64,000 nt of DNA from Isoetes taiwanensis (lineage: Eukaryota > Streptophyta > Lycopodiopsida > Isoetales > Isoetaceae): positions 7,287,268 through 7,351,267 of the forward strand of contig JAJEKV010000028.1 in assembly GCA_021234155.1 (NCBI GenBank), in the 5' to 3' direction. The translations under genes were made by a program, and so were the position numbers. Positions within the stretch are counted from its first letter, which is position 1; each line of letters opens with the position of its first letter. Positions 23,501 through 32,760 of the stretch are shown piece after piece. Under the pieces are notes generated by a model, which saw nothing but the letters and a program-made list of their open reading frames with translations, was not told the origin of the DNA and made no database searches.

Positions 23501-24450
23501 CGGATGCTCTAACTTTGCACGTTGCTTTACTTGTTTAGCAAGTGCAATGCAAAGTCTCTGTTCCATATTTTGTGGATGAAGTTCAGTTGGAAAGGCTTTG
23601 TCAAGGGATATATCACGATAAAGGCCAACGTCTAACAGGTCATACCGACCCATTGCTATTCGATTTAAAATGGATGGGAAATGGCCCATTATGCAATATA
23701 AGATCACGGCCAACCCATAAAGAGTGGATTCGAGAAAAAGGAATAAGAATGTGGAAGGAGGATGAAAATGGTGAGCCAGCGTTACCAACGGGGGTGCCTA
23801 AAAATATCCCTCAAAGGAAGACATTGAAAGATCTCCACGGCTGGCGACGGCATCGGCAAGTACATAGCATTATGGAATTCCTTACGCAAAAATCAGGAAG
23901 ATAGTGTGTTTGCACGGCGGTACAAAGCAACTATGGATTCTTGGAGCGAGATTCTTTTGTGTTTGGAAGATGTATCTCGGGGCGACCTCAAAATGACAAC
24001 TTTTGGTTGCGTACAAGGCAAGAACCTCTACAAAATTTGCATTTACTCGAGTCGATGAAGCGGCTGTGCTTGTAAGACCTTTGCCTACGTATTGTGGGCC
24101 AGCGGATGGGCGTCGGTGTTGCCTATGGATGAGTTTGATCCTCATGCACATTCTACGAAAGGTATGTTCGTTTTAGTCCGACACGGAGCGATGAAACTCC
24201 AACGTGGTTGGGCTTTACTGAGAGAAGATGCCATCCTAGATCCGAGTCTACCAATTATGGTCACATTTATGTATCATGGTGGATGCACATTGGTGCGTGA
24301 CTATCTGGGTTGCTTAACTAAGCGTTGGCGACCCAATCCATCGAGATCCATCAAGGTATGAGAAGTTAGATGCCATACATTATGCATGGGATGCAAATGG
24401 CAAAAGACCGAAGGCTGTTGATTCCAAAATACATTGTTGACATGTGGGGG
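20564..24450 (+). CDS. Transposase-like gene: DUF8039-like domain plus DUF7869-like DDE core
   Basis: Exon 1 (20,564-20,583) encodes MDLSNIK. It splices in exact phase to exon 2 at 21,242, continuing VQFSLYNLLVGSTIVAGDIF. Then come TTLHGKEIDPSNVAIEVRS, IPSTKLPVPAEADN and EAVGTFIRWPKRDV (to ~21,540), the pattern of plant DUF8039 (VA.G.., HG.P.G, LPVP, AVGTF..WP). A linker with LAARLGLGLFKHEDEADLL and a basic KRKRKYNYVKRVRR follows. The core has CNICVVIKQNW, HDKMDQVKTLTPR (22,929), LAGALTHGHGGRAYGHFSLD, LPRNLYLQLDNASGQNKNRY (23,329) and VGHTHDDIGALFGNF (23,436), the signature of DUF7869 RNase-H-fold transposases. KWMGNGPLCNIRSRPTHKEW follows. The last Asp usual in GHTH.DID is Gly here. At least six frame changes interrupt it; several sit at CAG/CTG words and may be sequence errors. 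The C-terminal end is uncertain. Confidence 0.7.
20584..21241 (+). other. Intron 1 of the transposase gene, loaded with palindromic sites
   Basis: Donor GTAAGT right after MDLSNIAA-coding bases (exon ends ATCAA), acceptor TTGATTGAAACAG. Removing 658 bases joins AA to G and restores Lys followed by VQFSLYN with no phase change, good evidence that the intron is real. Seven AAATGGCGCC-type sites lie within 340 bases: 20,832, 20,882, 20,946-20,967 (perfect palindrome), 20,989-21,010 (one mismatch), 21,054, 21,100-21,121 (perfect) and 21,160 (half). Confidence 0.7.
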
Positions 24451-24990
24451 ACATAGCATTAGCTAAAAGCTCTCAATCTCGGTCATGTTCTCGATAATCA
24501 TGTATGTAATTTCTTTTGCTATAATACTTAAGCATTTTGGACAATTAATCGTTGTCGATACATCCTAATTTATGCTTATACTAACATCCTTACATCTATT
24601 ATAATAGGTGTTTAATACACATCATTACATCGATGCACACATTATTGATGGCATACATATAATTTAGATGCACATATTATTGATGGCATTATAGAGTCGA
24701 TGATTCACTCATCATCAATCCACTGCTATTGTGATCGCATTCAGCTCGTAGGCATGGCGCGGGGAACCCAAAGAAGATGGATCACAACACGAGTAAGGCG
24801 GGGCAATCACACTCCACGACCTTACGCTTTGGATTGTAAGTAAGGATCCACTTAACACCTTTACGTGTCACGTGATTAATATCATTGTAGCTCATGGAGC
24901 AAAGAATGGTCTCAAACTGATCATCATAAATATTATAAGCCATGATGGGAGATGAATGACTTACGAATGGAGCTGCTTTTATAGTCGTTA
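24451..24990. other. Region downstream of the transposase gene
   Basis: No gene recognised with confidence. A direct repeat (GATGCACACATTATTGATGGCAT and a near copy) lies at about 24,632-24,690. A minus-strand ORF (24,782-25,084) ends with KWILTYNPKRKVVECDCPAL, which looks protein-like but matches no family I can name. Its N-terminal half is the translated 22-bp repeat, so it is not a gene as it stands. Confidence 0.35.
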
Positions 24991-25115
24991 TAGAATTATT
25001 GGTATAATACTTCAGCATTATTGGTATTATCACGTGAGCATTATTGGTATTATCGTCGGCATTATTGGTATTATACTTCAACATTATTGGTATTATACTT
25101 CAACATTATTGGATT
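24988..25115. repeat. 22-bp tandem repeat
   Basis: Five to six copies of a 22-base unit, CATTATTGGTATTATACTTC plus AA. The last six or seven bases of the unit vary between copies. One copy carries CACGTG in this spacer. Confidence 0.85.
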
Positions 25116-25149
25116 CGTAGCTATAAATTCTTTTACCTTGTTTTCACTT

Positions 25150-25690
25150 CTCACTTTTCATCCTTGCTTCTTGCTCCTTCATATTCCTTGTTCCTTGATC
25201 TTCTTGCTACTTGATCTTCCTTGTTCCTTGATCTTCTTGCTACTTGATCTTCCTTGTTCATTGCTTCTGGCTACTTGATCTTGATCCTTGTTCCTTGCTA
25301 CTTCATTCCCGTGCTCCTTCCTACTTGATCTTGTTCCTTGCTCTTGATCTTGCTCTTTGCTACTTGATCTTGATCCTTGTTCCTTGCTACTTCATTCCGT
25401 GCTCCTTCCTACTTGATCTTGTTCCTTGCTCTTGATCTTGCTACTTGATCTTGTTCCTTGCTACTTGATCTTGATCCTTGCTTCTTGCTCCTTGATCTTC
25501 CTTGTTCCTTGATCTTCTTGCTACTTGATCTTCCTTGTTCATTGCATCTTGCTACTTGATCTTGATCCTTGTTCCTTGCTACTTCATTCCCGTGCTCCAT
25601 GCTACTTGATCTTGTTGCTTGCTCTTGAACTTGCTACTTGCTCTGCTCCGTGTTCCTTGCTCCGTCGGTGATCCTTGCTTGCTTTTTTAA
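25150..25690. repeat. Pyrimidine-rich minisatellite of CTTGATCTT / GTTCCTTGCTACTTGA words
   Basis: About 540 bases of imperfect repeats mixing CTTGATCTTG, TTCCTTGCTACTTGATC and CATTCC.GTGCTCC. A larger block recurs, at about 25,190-25,270 and 25,490-25,560. The plus strand is almost free of G runs. Short ORFs here (for example 25,244-25,435) are low-complexity translations. Confidence 0.85.
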
Positions 25691-26472
25691 ATGATTGGAC
25701 CCAATCCTCCACAGGCTACTCGGAGGGCACGCAAGCATGCCCGGGCATTAAATGCGGCCTGGAATGGATGAGCTATGGGACCATTTCTTGGAGTGGAGGT
25801 TGCGCCCACAGTCCCACCAAGGAGCTTACAATGGAGTTGATCAACTTCATTGCGGGCGATTTGATTGTGGTCATGAGCCAGCGATGGAAATTAATCCATC
25901 CCCGAATGTTATAGGAGACTTGCAATGAGGGAATGCTTGAACCCCCTCTTATCACGGGCCCGAGATGCTACAGCAATTGAGGCCTCTTCTTCGTCTTTGG
26001 ATATTTAGCACACTCTCTGGATGCATACATATCGAGTTCATTCATGAAATTTCTAAGGGGCGGATGTATGGCCTTATTAGGGTGTACTACAATGAGTACA
26101 ACGGTTTTGTGGAGTTGGGTCCGCTCTTCTTCCGTGAGTATTATCACGTGGAATTACTTTTCTAATGACTAGGTACCCCATATGGTGGGAAGAATCAGCA
26201 TGGGATGGCGTGAGCTCTTGACTCCCTAACCCGGATCGTGGGTTAGACCTCATGAGCGAAGGGAAAGGGAAGGGGAAGGGGTTAGGAACTTGGGGAAGGT
26301 TACTAGGGACATACATAGTTCATACTTTGGTCTCTATTGTGTTTGGAAGTTGGTATATGATACCGTGTTATTATGTTCTCTAAATATTCATGTATGATAT
26401 GATAGAACCCTACGATAAGGTCTATGATACAGTCTTGCGTGTATACAACCCCCATAAGGTCTATACAACCCC
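25691..26472. other. Right part of the insert, unidentified
   Basis: The GC-richer stretch 25,690-26,160 has protein-like pieces in different frames (CGLEWMSYGTISWSGGC, SLSRARDATAIEASSSS) that match no family I recognise. It may be the remains of a third gene or of another element. 26,255-26,282 is a purine run (GGGAAAGGGAAGGGGAAGGGG). ATAAGGTCTA occurs twice between 26,414 and 26,463 close to the right border. I found no inverted copy of the left end here. Confidence 0.35.
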
Positions 26473-28785
26473 ATTCCAGAAAGCCGGTGTTAGATGAAGA
26501 CATGCATGTAGAATGTCCCATATTTGATTTGTCAATACTCACCTTACAAAGATTCAAAATTGTAAGATAGTTTGTTCATGCAAGCAAAGCCGAAAGAGTA
26601 TCAAAGCCATGTCTAGTTTTATAGTTTCAGCCATGATCCATAACTTGATCCAAGGAAACAATCGCTCCCTATCCAAAAGCTAATTTAAACTTTGAGCAAA
26701 TACTCAAAAAGAATGTATGAAGCTTCTTTACCAAAGTATCCTATGTTCGATAGACACAAAAGGTTGACTCAAAAAACTGGTACTTCATGCAAGAATTGGT
26801 AAAACAATGCTTGATCTTGCATTAATGCCCGGACAACCGCCATTTAATAGACATGCAACAACTTTTACCTTGAAAAAATGAAATAGAAAAAATGGGCATC
26901 CTACCACTTAGCGTATATGCAAATTAAGAATTGTGTAGCTTGCAAATAATGAAAGTTAGCTCCAAACCATGACGCAACTCATAGTTTATGGCATCTATTT
27001 ACTTCCTTAATCTCCACTTCAGAAAGACAACAATTGGCCTTTATACCACACCTGCACCAAAAATAAAGTAAAAAAATATTTAAGAAAACATTTTTTATTG
27101 AAATGACATGCAACAACTTACATGCAACTCTACATATTAATTTCCCTTATTGCTCCATTTCTTTTTTAAAGTCCAAATTGAATAGAATCTAAATGGTAGA
27201 TGAACATCGAACCTAAATCTTGAAGCTCATTCACTCTCCTAGTTGATTTCGAGACTTTGCATCCTTGTTCAATAGCGTCCATAAAGCTGCCTTAAAAGAG
27301 AATGGAAATCATTCCCCTGCCAGAAATGATAGAGCATTATAAGCAGTTTAGAATTGACCTGGATTTTGCTATAAACAGTGCAAAATTGATGGCTTTTACA
27401 TACTTGATGATTTTGAATTGTAAAACAAAAGGTTAGAGGATAAAGGACATTATCTTGCCTACTTATATGCCCTTGAACCATATCGTCAAAATTTCCAAAG
27501 ACCACCATAAACATCAGCCATGTAGATAGAACCAGGCCTCCTAGAAATTTGTGGCATAAGGACTGCCCTTCATCCAGAACATGCACTCTGTTTTTTCTTC
27601 AGATGGTGGCTTTGCCAAAGAGTAAGAAAGCGGACAATCTGCAAAGAAAAACATGCATTTAACAGCTAACAAATAGATGGTAAGAGGGAGTAACATGCGG
27701 CATTCTTAGCACAGAACCCAACACCTTGTCTTTTTTAATTAAAGAAGATGGAGAAACACAACAATGATCTGTGCAGGCAGCTACGGATCGCAATAGAAGA
27801 AGGCAGTAGAAGATAAAAAAGCAATAAAAAAGTATTCCAATAAGGGGGCATTTTATGGCAACAACAAATTTGTAGGAGATGGTATTAAAGTGGACTCCAT
27901 ATAAGCACTCCATCTTCATTAAGCAACAATCATGATCTTTGTAGCGACAAAAGATACAATATAGAGCTTACAATTTATAACAGTAAAAAGCTTTGTAAAA
28001 CTATCATTCTTTTGGCTGAAAATATGTACTTCAAGAAGACCCTAACTTCTGGATATGGTGCTAGAAAAACAGGAAGCCAGGATAATCATAATGTCTATGG
28101 AGAAACACAATCGTTACATATCTCCTGGGATAAGGCAAAGTAAGATAAAAAGCAAACAAAAAGTATTCCAATAGCAGGAGTAAACTTGTCTAGATGGGCA
28201 TCTTCATTTTATAAAAAAGGAACAAATAGCTTTTACTGATACACTTGCAACAAAGGAAAAAATGAAAGTCAAACATTGAAATTGCCTCACGTTTGGAGAC
28301 ATACAATAGACATACCTCAATTCTTGTTGGCTGGAAACCAATATTAGAAGCGAATGCTGATGAACATCTACATGCAAACACATGCAAAAATGAAAATGGG
28401 TCTCTTCTTGCAGCTCATGCCAATTGGCATTAGATCTACGTTAGCACATGCATGTAACAAAAGATAATAGCACCACTTCTGTCTTTACGAATAGCATTCA
28501 TAATTGATTTTTGATAGAAGGATAAATTCACATCATGCAACATGCATCTTCTACCATATTGATTAAATGTGCCTGGGCATTGTGAGAATGGAAACTGCAA
28601 AGTAGCCGAGAAAGGAGATGAGAGTACATGTATTATGACAAAGCATAAAATGGCAGTCTCCAATGGCATCATCCTTCAGCCACATCAACAATTTAACAAA
28701 GACTTACTATCACTACCTCAAAAAGCCATAGATTTCTCACTAAACTACAAAAGAACTTGATATGTAATTGAAGGCTACAATATAC
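26473..28785. other. Block E1, first part (no confirmed gene)
   Basis: Aligns with 60,896-63,345 of E2. It is AT-rich with splice-like signals on the minus strand: AATCTTTGTAAG/GTGAGT at about 26,543, TTTTTCTTTGCAG/ATTGTCC at about 27,640, and AATTGAG/GTATGTC at about 28,315. The segment after the 27,640 acceptor reads SLAKPPSEEKTE in one frame. These suggest an old spliced minus-strand gene, but the E1 and E2 readings disagree and no domain is secure. The PPR-like stretch seen in E2 is mostly missing here. Confidence 0.4.
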
Positions 28786-28919
28786 CTTGTACGAATAGGA
28801 AGATGAAAAACAAAGTGCTCCTCCGCTCTCTCTGATCCGATGTAATTCCAACCCCGATATTTAAAAAGAATCATCATGTAGAACCAAGACATAAACTCGG
28901 CTTTAAATATATTTAACAT
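28786..28919 (-). CDS. Possible single exon in block E1 (unknown protein)
   Basis: A 134-base minus-strand open frame is bounded by ATGTTCTTAG (acceptor) and ACAAG/GTATAT (donor). It reads FKAEFMSWFYMMILFKYRG then WNYIGSERAEEHFVFHLPIR. The E2 copy (about 63,346-63,480) keeps GWNYIG and HLPI, with indels in between. The composition is protein-like and hydrophobic at the start, but I recognise no family. It may be one exon of a decayed host gene or an accidental open frame. Confidence 0.3.
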
Positions 28920-30636
28920 CTAAGAACATTACGGATCAAATACATGCATCGCATGCAAGTTTAGGTGTAAAAACATCACGAAAATTTAAGGCAATGAACA
29001 TCCCGAGCTATTCTTTGATTGCAAAGACGGACTACGAGAGATAGTTAGATCTAAGGTCAGCTCATACCAAAAGCGAACATATTCAATAGCGTAATTCAAG
29101 CAAATGTAGATCCAGAATGGCCAAACAATGTAGTAGAAGTAATGCATCGGTCCTCTCATTAAATATAATTTAAATAGAATGGCCATAAAGCATATCGACC
29201 TCTAAATCACATTTAGTAAATGTGACCGATTGGATATACGTGATATCAAGCAAGGAAAAGCAAAAATCGAAAAGAATCCAAGTGCCTAAGTCTACTATAG
29301 TTACTTTCAACTACTGCTTCAATGCTCACCTCAAATGAATGACCCGAAATTTTTTTTCCAAAGAAATAAAACCCTCAAGCTTCCGCAAATGTAAGCTTGA
29401 GAGAAAACATAAGTCGGCAAGCTTTCGCAGAAGGCAATAAACATAAGATGAAGACGACTTAGGGTCTTAGAATTTACCTGCCCGGCCGGCATGGTAAAAG
29501 AACAAAAAAAATATGATGCTTGTAGCGATTCAAAATGCCTAAGAAAACTTGGTCTTGAGATTCCCGAGACTCTAAGCTACCCTAAACCCAGTAATGTTTA
29601 AAATTTCGAACAATCCAATATGATATCCCTCCTTCGATTCTCACAATCGCCTTTGTTTCCCATGTTTAGACTCTCCTAGAGTGGCCTTCCCCCACACCGA
29701 AAAAAAGGACTCGGAGACGAGAGACATGGGTAAAAGCCAAACAAAAGCAAGAATTTGAAAATTCGCGTCCCGCAAGGGGGGAGGAACGCCGCAGGGAACG
29801 CCGCATGCGCCCGCGATCTGCGGCGTTCTCTGAAGTCCAACACCTTACCAAAATAAAAAGAAGATTACGATGCGTAACCCAAATCACTAAACGGATGATC
29901 AAAGAAAGGGCTCACTATAAATATGACAAACAATTTATATTTAGTTGGTCCCAGTTTTTCTAGATTTTCCGAAAAAAATTGCCCAACAAAACGGTGTCGT
30001 GGGTGCCCCAAAGCTTTCCAAAAATATGAGGTCAAAAGATGAAGCAAGTTTCTAAGATAGTCGACAACCTAACGTAAGAACTAATAAAGTCATCTTGAAC
30101 ATAAAGACTTAAAATGCGAACCCATAGAGAGGAAATTCAAGATCAAGGGGACATTGAAAAACCGAAAGTTAATAAAAAGAGTAGAAAGATACCCATAATC
30201 TAGTGTTTCGCTATGATAAAACACCTCTTGCTAAATTCTATTCCGTAGATGAATCACTATGTTTTAGCATATCGAACTATTTTTCTATTCGTGACGTCCG
30301 AACCACAAAAACTTCGCACCTTCAATTATTCTATTCGGACCTATTTCTATTTTTCTATTCTATTCAGACCTTCAATTATCCCACAAAAAACTTGCTATCA
30401 AACCTATGTATCAGCCTGGGAATCATATCACCGCAATATATGCTTCCCAAGAAAAAGGTATGGATCGGTCCCCAGCAGATCAAAATAAAATTAATGATCT
30501 AAGAACAATATAAAGTCTCCCGAGACAACTTGAAACCACATTTCTCACCGCATATTAAGACATCAATTGAAAAGAAAAGAACAAGATGTTTGAGATTGCA
30601 TACCTTCATTTGCATTCAGGGCGTCTTGATGATTGA
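28920..30636. other. Block E1, second part, and the start of the unique region
   Basis: No gene recognised. Similarity with E2 runs to about 29,415, where the window ends in the second copy. It includes the GC-rich hairpin at 29,784-29,828 and TTCTATTCGGACC / TTCTATTCAGACC repeats near 30,325-30,370. Confidence 0.4.
29784..29828. other. GC-rich hairpin
   Basis: GAACGCCGCAG at 29,784-29,794 and its exact inverse CTGCGGCGTTC at 29,818-29,828 form an 11-bp stem with a 23-base loop in otherwise AT-rich DNA. A second GAACGCCGCA at 29,796 could pair instead. There is no T run after it, and its role is unknown. Confidence 0.6.
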
Positions 30637-31068
30637 TGTTTTATTTAGAGATTTCCTTCAATAATCACATTATGGAGTTTAGGGAGCCAATAGAGTGGGC
30701 TGAATAGATATGCAAAGAAAAATCTTGTCCTTAAGGCATAGCAATTCATTAGCATTGGATGGTTGCTACGTTGCACAATTTTCTTGCTCTAATTTCAGCA
30801 ATATGCTATCTTTCAATAAATCTCAGTCATAAACATGTGTCAAACTTTCAAAGACGACATAGGAAGGTGATTTCGTAGCTGTTTCATTTAGAGATGATCA
30901 GACATCAAATTTGCTAGATTTTCTCCTTCGATAGAGTGGGCTGAATAGATTTGCAAAGAGGGCGTAGCAATATATTCGCTTTGGATGGTTACTAGTACTA
31001 CGTTGCACAATTTTCTGCCTCTGATTTCAGCAATATGGTATCTTTCACTAAATCTCAGTCTGGAAGTC
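30637..31068. repeat. Imperfect ~241-bp direct repeat
   Basis: TAGAGTGGGCTGAATAGAT occurs at 30,691 and 30,932. Matching words follow in the same order (TTGGATGGTTRCTA, ACGTTGCACAATTTTCT, ATTTCAGCAATATG, AATCTCAGTC), so it is a tandem duplication with a ~241-base offset. The second copy ends exactly where the copia-derived fragment begins. Confidence 0.75.
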
Positions 31069-31825
31069 ACCGGAATTGATGGCAGAGAAATGGTGGAAGA
31101 CGGCTCTAAAAGACGGGTGCCTCCCCAAAAATTGTTGAAGGATTCGTGACCTAGAAGACTACTGCATTATGCAGGCGGCATTTAGGTCTTAAGTAAACTC
31201 TAACCCTAAAACGATGAGCTACGATTTTGGTAGCCAGGAATCACAGGAAGAAGAAGCGCCAGAATATGAAACGAACAGGGAATGAATCTGGTGTCTTAGA
31301 TCAGTTTAGTTGGAGAAACTAGATATGGATAGAATGGGCAGAGACAGGAGCTATGATACTAAGCGTAATTTTGCTGAAGGCAGCTCCGGATTTGCTACCA
31401 AAAGAGAAGCTTATTCTAATATGAAACCATCTGGATATTATGGAAGTGGAGCAAAAGAAATAGTCTGGTTGAGAAGATTGCTAGAAGAACTTGGTTATAA
31501 ACAAGGTGAGACAACATTAATTTACACTAACAGCATGAGTTGCATTGCAATTGTTAAAAACCCTGTACAGCATGAGAGAACTAAGCATGTAGAACTTGAT
31601 GTACACTTTATCAGAGATGTAGCAGAAAAGAGATATATTCGAATGGGTTATATCAACACAGATCTGCAGATTGCAGACATATTCACAAAGGCATTGGTGG
31701 AGAACTAAGGGTGACTATGGAAAGCTAAACCTATGGTTGTCATGAGATGAATCTAATATAATGTGACAAAGCAAAAACTCTTGTAAAAGAGAATTGAACC
31801 AAAGGCACACATTCTTAAATCATGT
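31069..31825 (+). mobile_element. Ty1-copia-derived fragment, copy 4 (best preserved)
   Basis: The 132-aa open frame at 31,310-31,708 is the clearest copy. A gag-like start (RMGRDRSYDTKRNFAEGSSG, GYYGSGA) is fused to RNase [75 protein letters not shown]. The motif that is usually Y.DNQSA reads YTNSMSC, so the catalytic Asp is Asn here and the enzyme would be inactive. The fusion joins two parts that are thousands of bases apart in complete copia elements. 3' flank GGGTGACTATGGAAAGC is shared with copy 3 up to about 31,825. Confidence 0.85.
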
Positions 31826-31837
31826 AGCCAAAATTAT

Positions 31838-32760
31838 GCAGAGGTGTCTGCAGGTTAAACTTTCAGATACCAATTTATTGGAGTCTTTGATAGATTGTGC
31901 AAGGGCAATATCATTGGGAACTCAGTTAAGGTCAGAGAAATGGCATCATCTACAGCTCAAAGGCTGGCATTTTATTTTAAGAGGCTCTGTGGTTCGAATT
32001 TCTTCACTTGGATTGGAGGAGCATTTTCAGATTACTATGCAATGCCTTCAGTACAAGATTTTCAACTAGGCAGCATTTTCAACAGGGCATGCTCAAACGT
32101 TAGCTGGCCTTTGAGAAAACTCCATACCTCAAGTTGAGAAATGCCAATCAAGTAATTTTGAATGCATGCAAAGGTCTTCTTTAATTGATGAGCTAATCAC
32201 TTTGCCAGAGTCTCCTCTATTTAAATTAACAGGAGTCCGCTGCAGCTTAATCTCCAAGAAGATGAAGTTCTGATTGTGAATTGCGTTTTTTGACATCATA
32301 ACCTCATTGATGAAAGCGCTAGAAAGCTCTGGCTCTGGCTCAGTAGTATGAACCTAACGTATTTATCTTAAAATTCTTGAATATTGACCATGCACCGTTT
32401 TCATGTCTAGATTTCTTGAATCCTTGGTTTATCATGTCATGATCATTGATTCATATGGTCATTGCTTCCCACAAGATCATCCAGAGATACGAGAACGAGC
32501 AAGATAAGCATTGTAGAAAGATTTTGAATGCCCCATCACTTGCCAGGGATTGGAAAGAGTAGAGTGGACAGAAAATTATAAGCAGTCTCGTCTCATGGAA
32601 GGACAGAGAAGGCAGGATTTAAGGTAATGCCATTAGATCCAGAAGTGTTCAGCAAATTTTAAGAATATTTAACATCTTATCACAAGGAATCCAAATTGAA
32701 AATGGATGGAGGATGGATGCAGTGCATATTCTGCCTGGTGCCCACAATGTAAATATTACA
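31838..32760 (+). pseudogene. GRAS-family transcription factor pseudogene
   Basis: GRAS motifs can be followed in order across frames. LLESLIDCARAI and QRLAFYF (LHR I, 31,870-31,960); YYAMPSVQDFQL.SIFNRAC; AFEKTPYLKLRNANQVILNA (32,107-32,170, before VHIID); SPLFKLTGVR (32,212); NLQEDEVLIVNC and HNLIDESA (32,250-32,310); CQGLERVEWTENYKQ (PFYRE/SAW border, ~32,540); KAGFKVMPLDPEVFSKF and YHKESKLKMDGGWM (SAW, 32,610-32,730). The usual length is 370-400 aa, and here ~300 codons survive. Stops and frameshifts are many, the VHIID core is lost, and no intron is visible, so a decayed, possibly processed copy is likely. It lies directly after copia copy 4. Confidence 0.8.

Larger units (their letters stand above)
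14745..26472. mobile_element. 11.7-kb insert with two divergent genes: candidate autonomous DNA transposon
   Basis: D1 and D2 align up to CTTCATTA (about 14,740 and 60,667) and again from AGAAAGCC..TTAGATGAAG (about 26,478 and 60,896). Between these points D1 has 11.7 kb and D2 only ~230 bases. The insert has its own character: GC-richer coding parts, many GGCGCC sites, a spliced plus-strand transposase-like gene and a divergent minus-strand gene. I could not find matching terminal inverted repeats or a target-site duplication at the two borders. The real element may therefore be smaller than the block, or its ends may be lost. The divergent two-gene layout and a DDE-type core favour a cut-and-paste DNA transposon. 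Confidence 0.65.

Noticed and set aside
24988-25690. CRISPR-like array
   Set aside because: Repeats are contiguous with no unique spacers, and the context is eukaryotic.
14745-26472. Classical CACTA (En/Spm) element
   Set aside because: No CACTA terminal repeats were found at the borders, and the core motifs fit DUF7869 better than Tnp2. DUF8039-like domains do occur with CACTA proteins, so a relationship is not excluded.
14745-26472. Endogenous viral or Maverick/Polinton-like insertion
   Set aside because: No capsid, packaging ATPase, protein-primed polymerase or integrase motifs were seen.
27269-27586. 105-aa minus-strand ORF as a gene
   Set aside because: The E2 copy has a different frame and residues; splice-like signals cross it.
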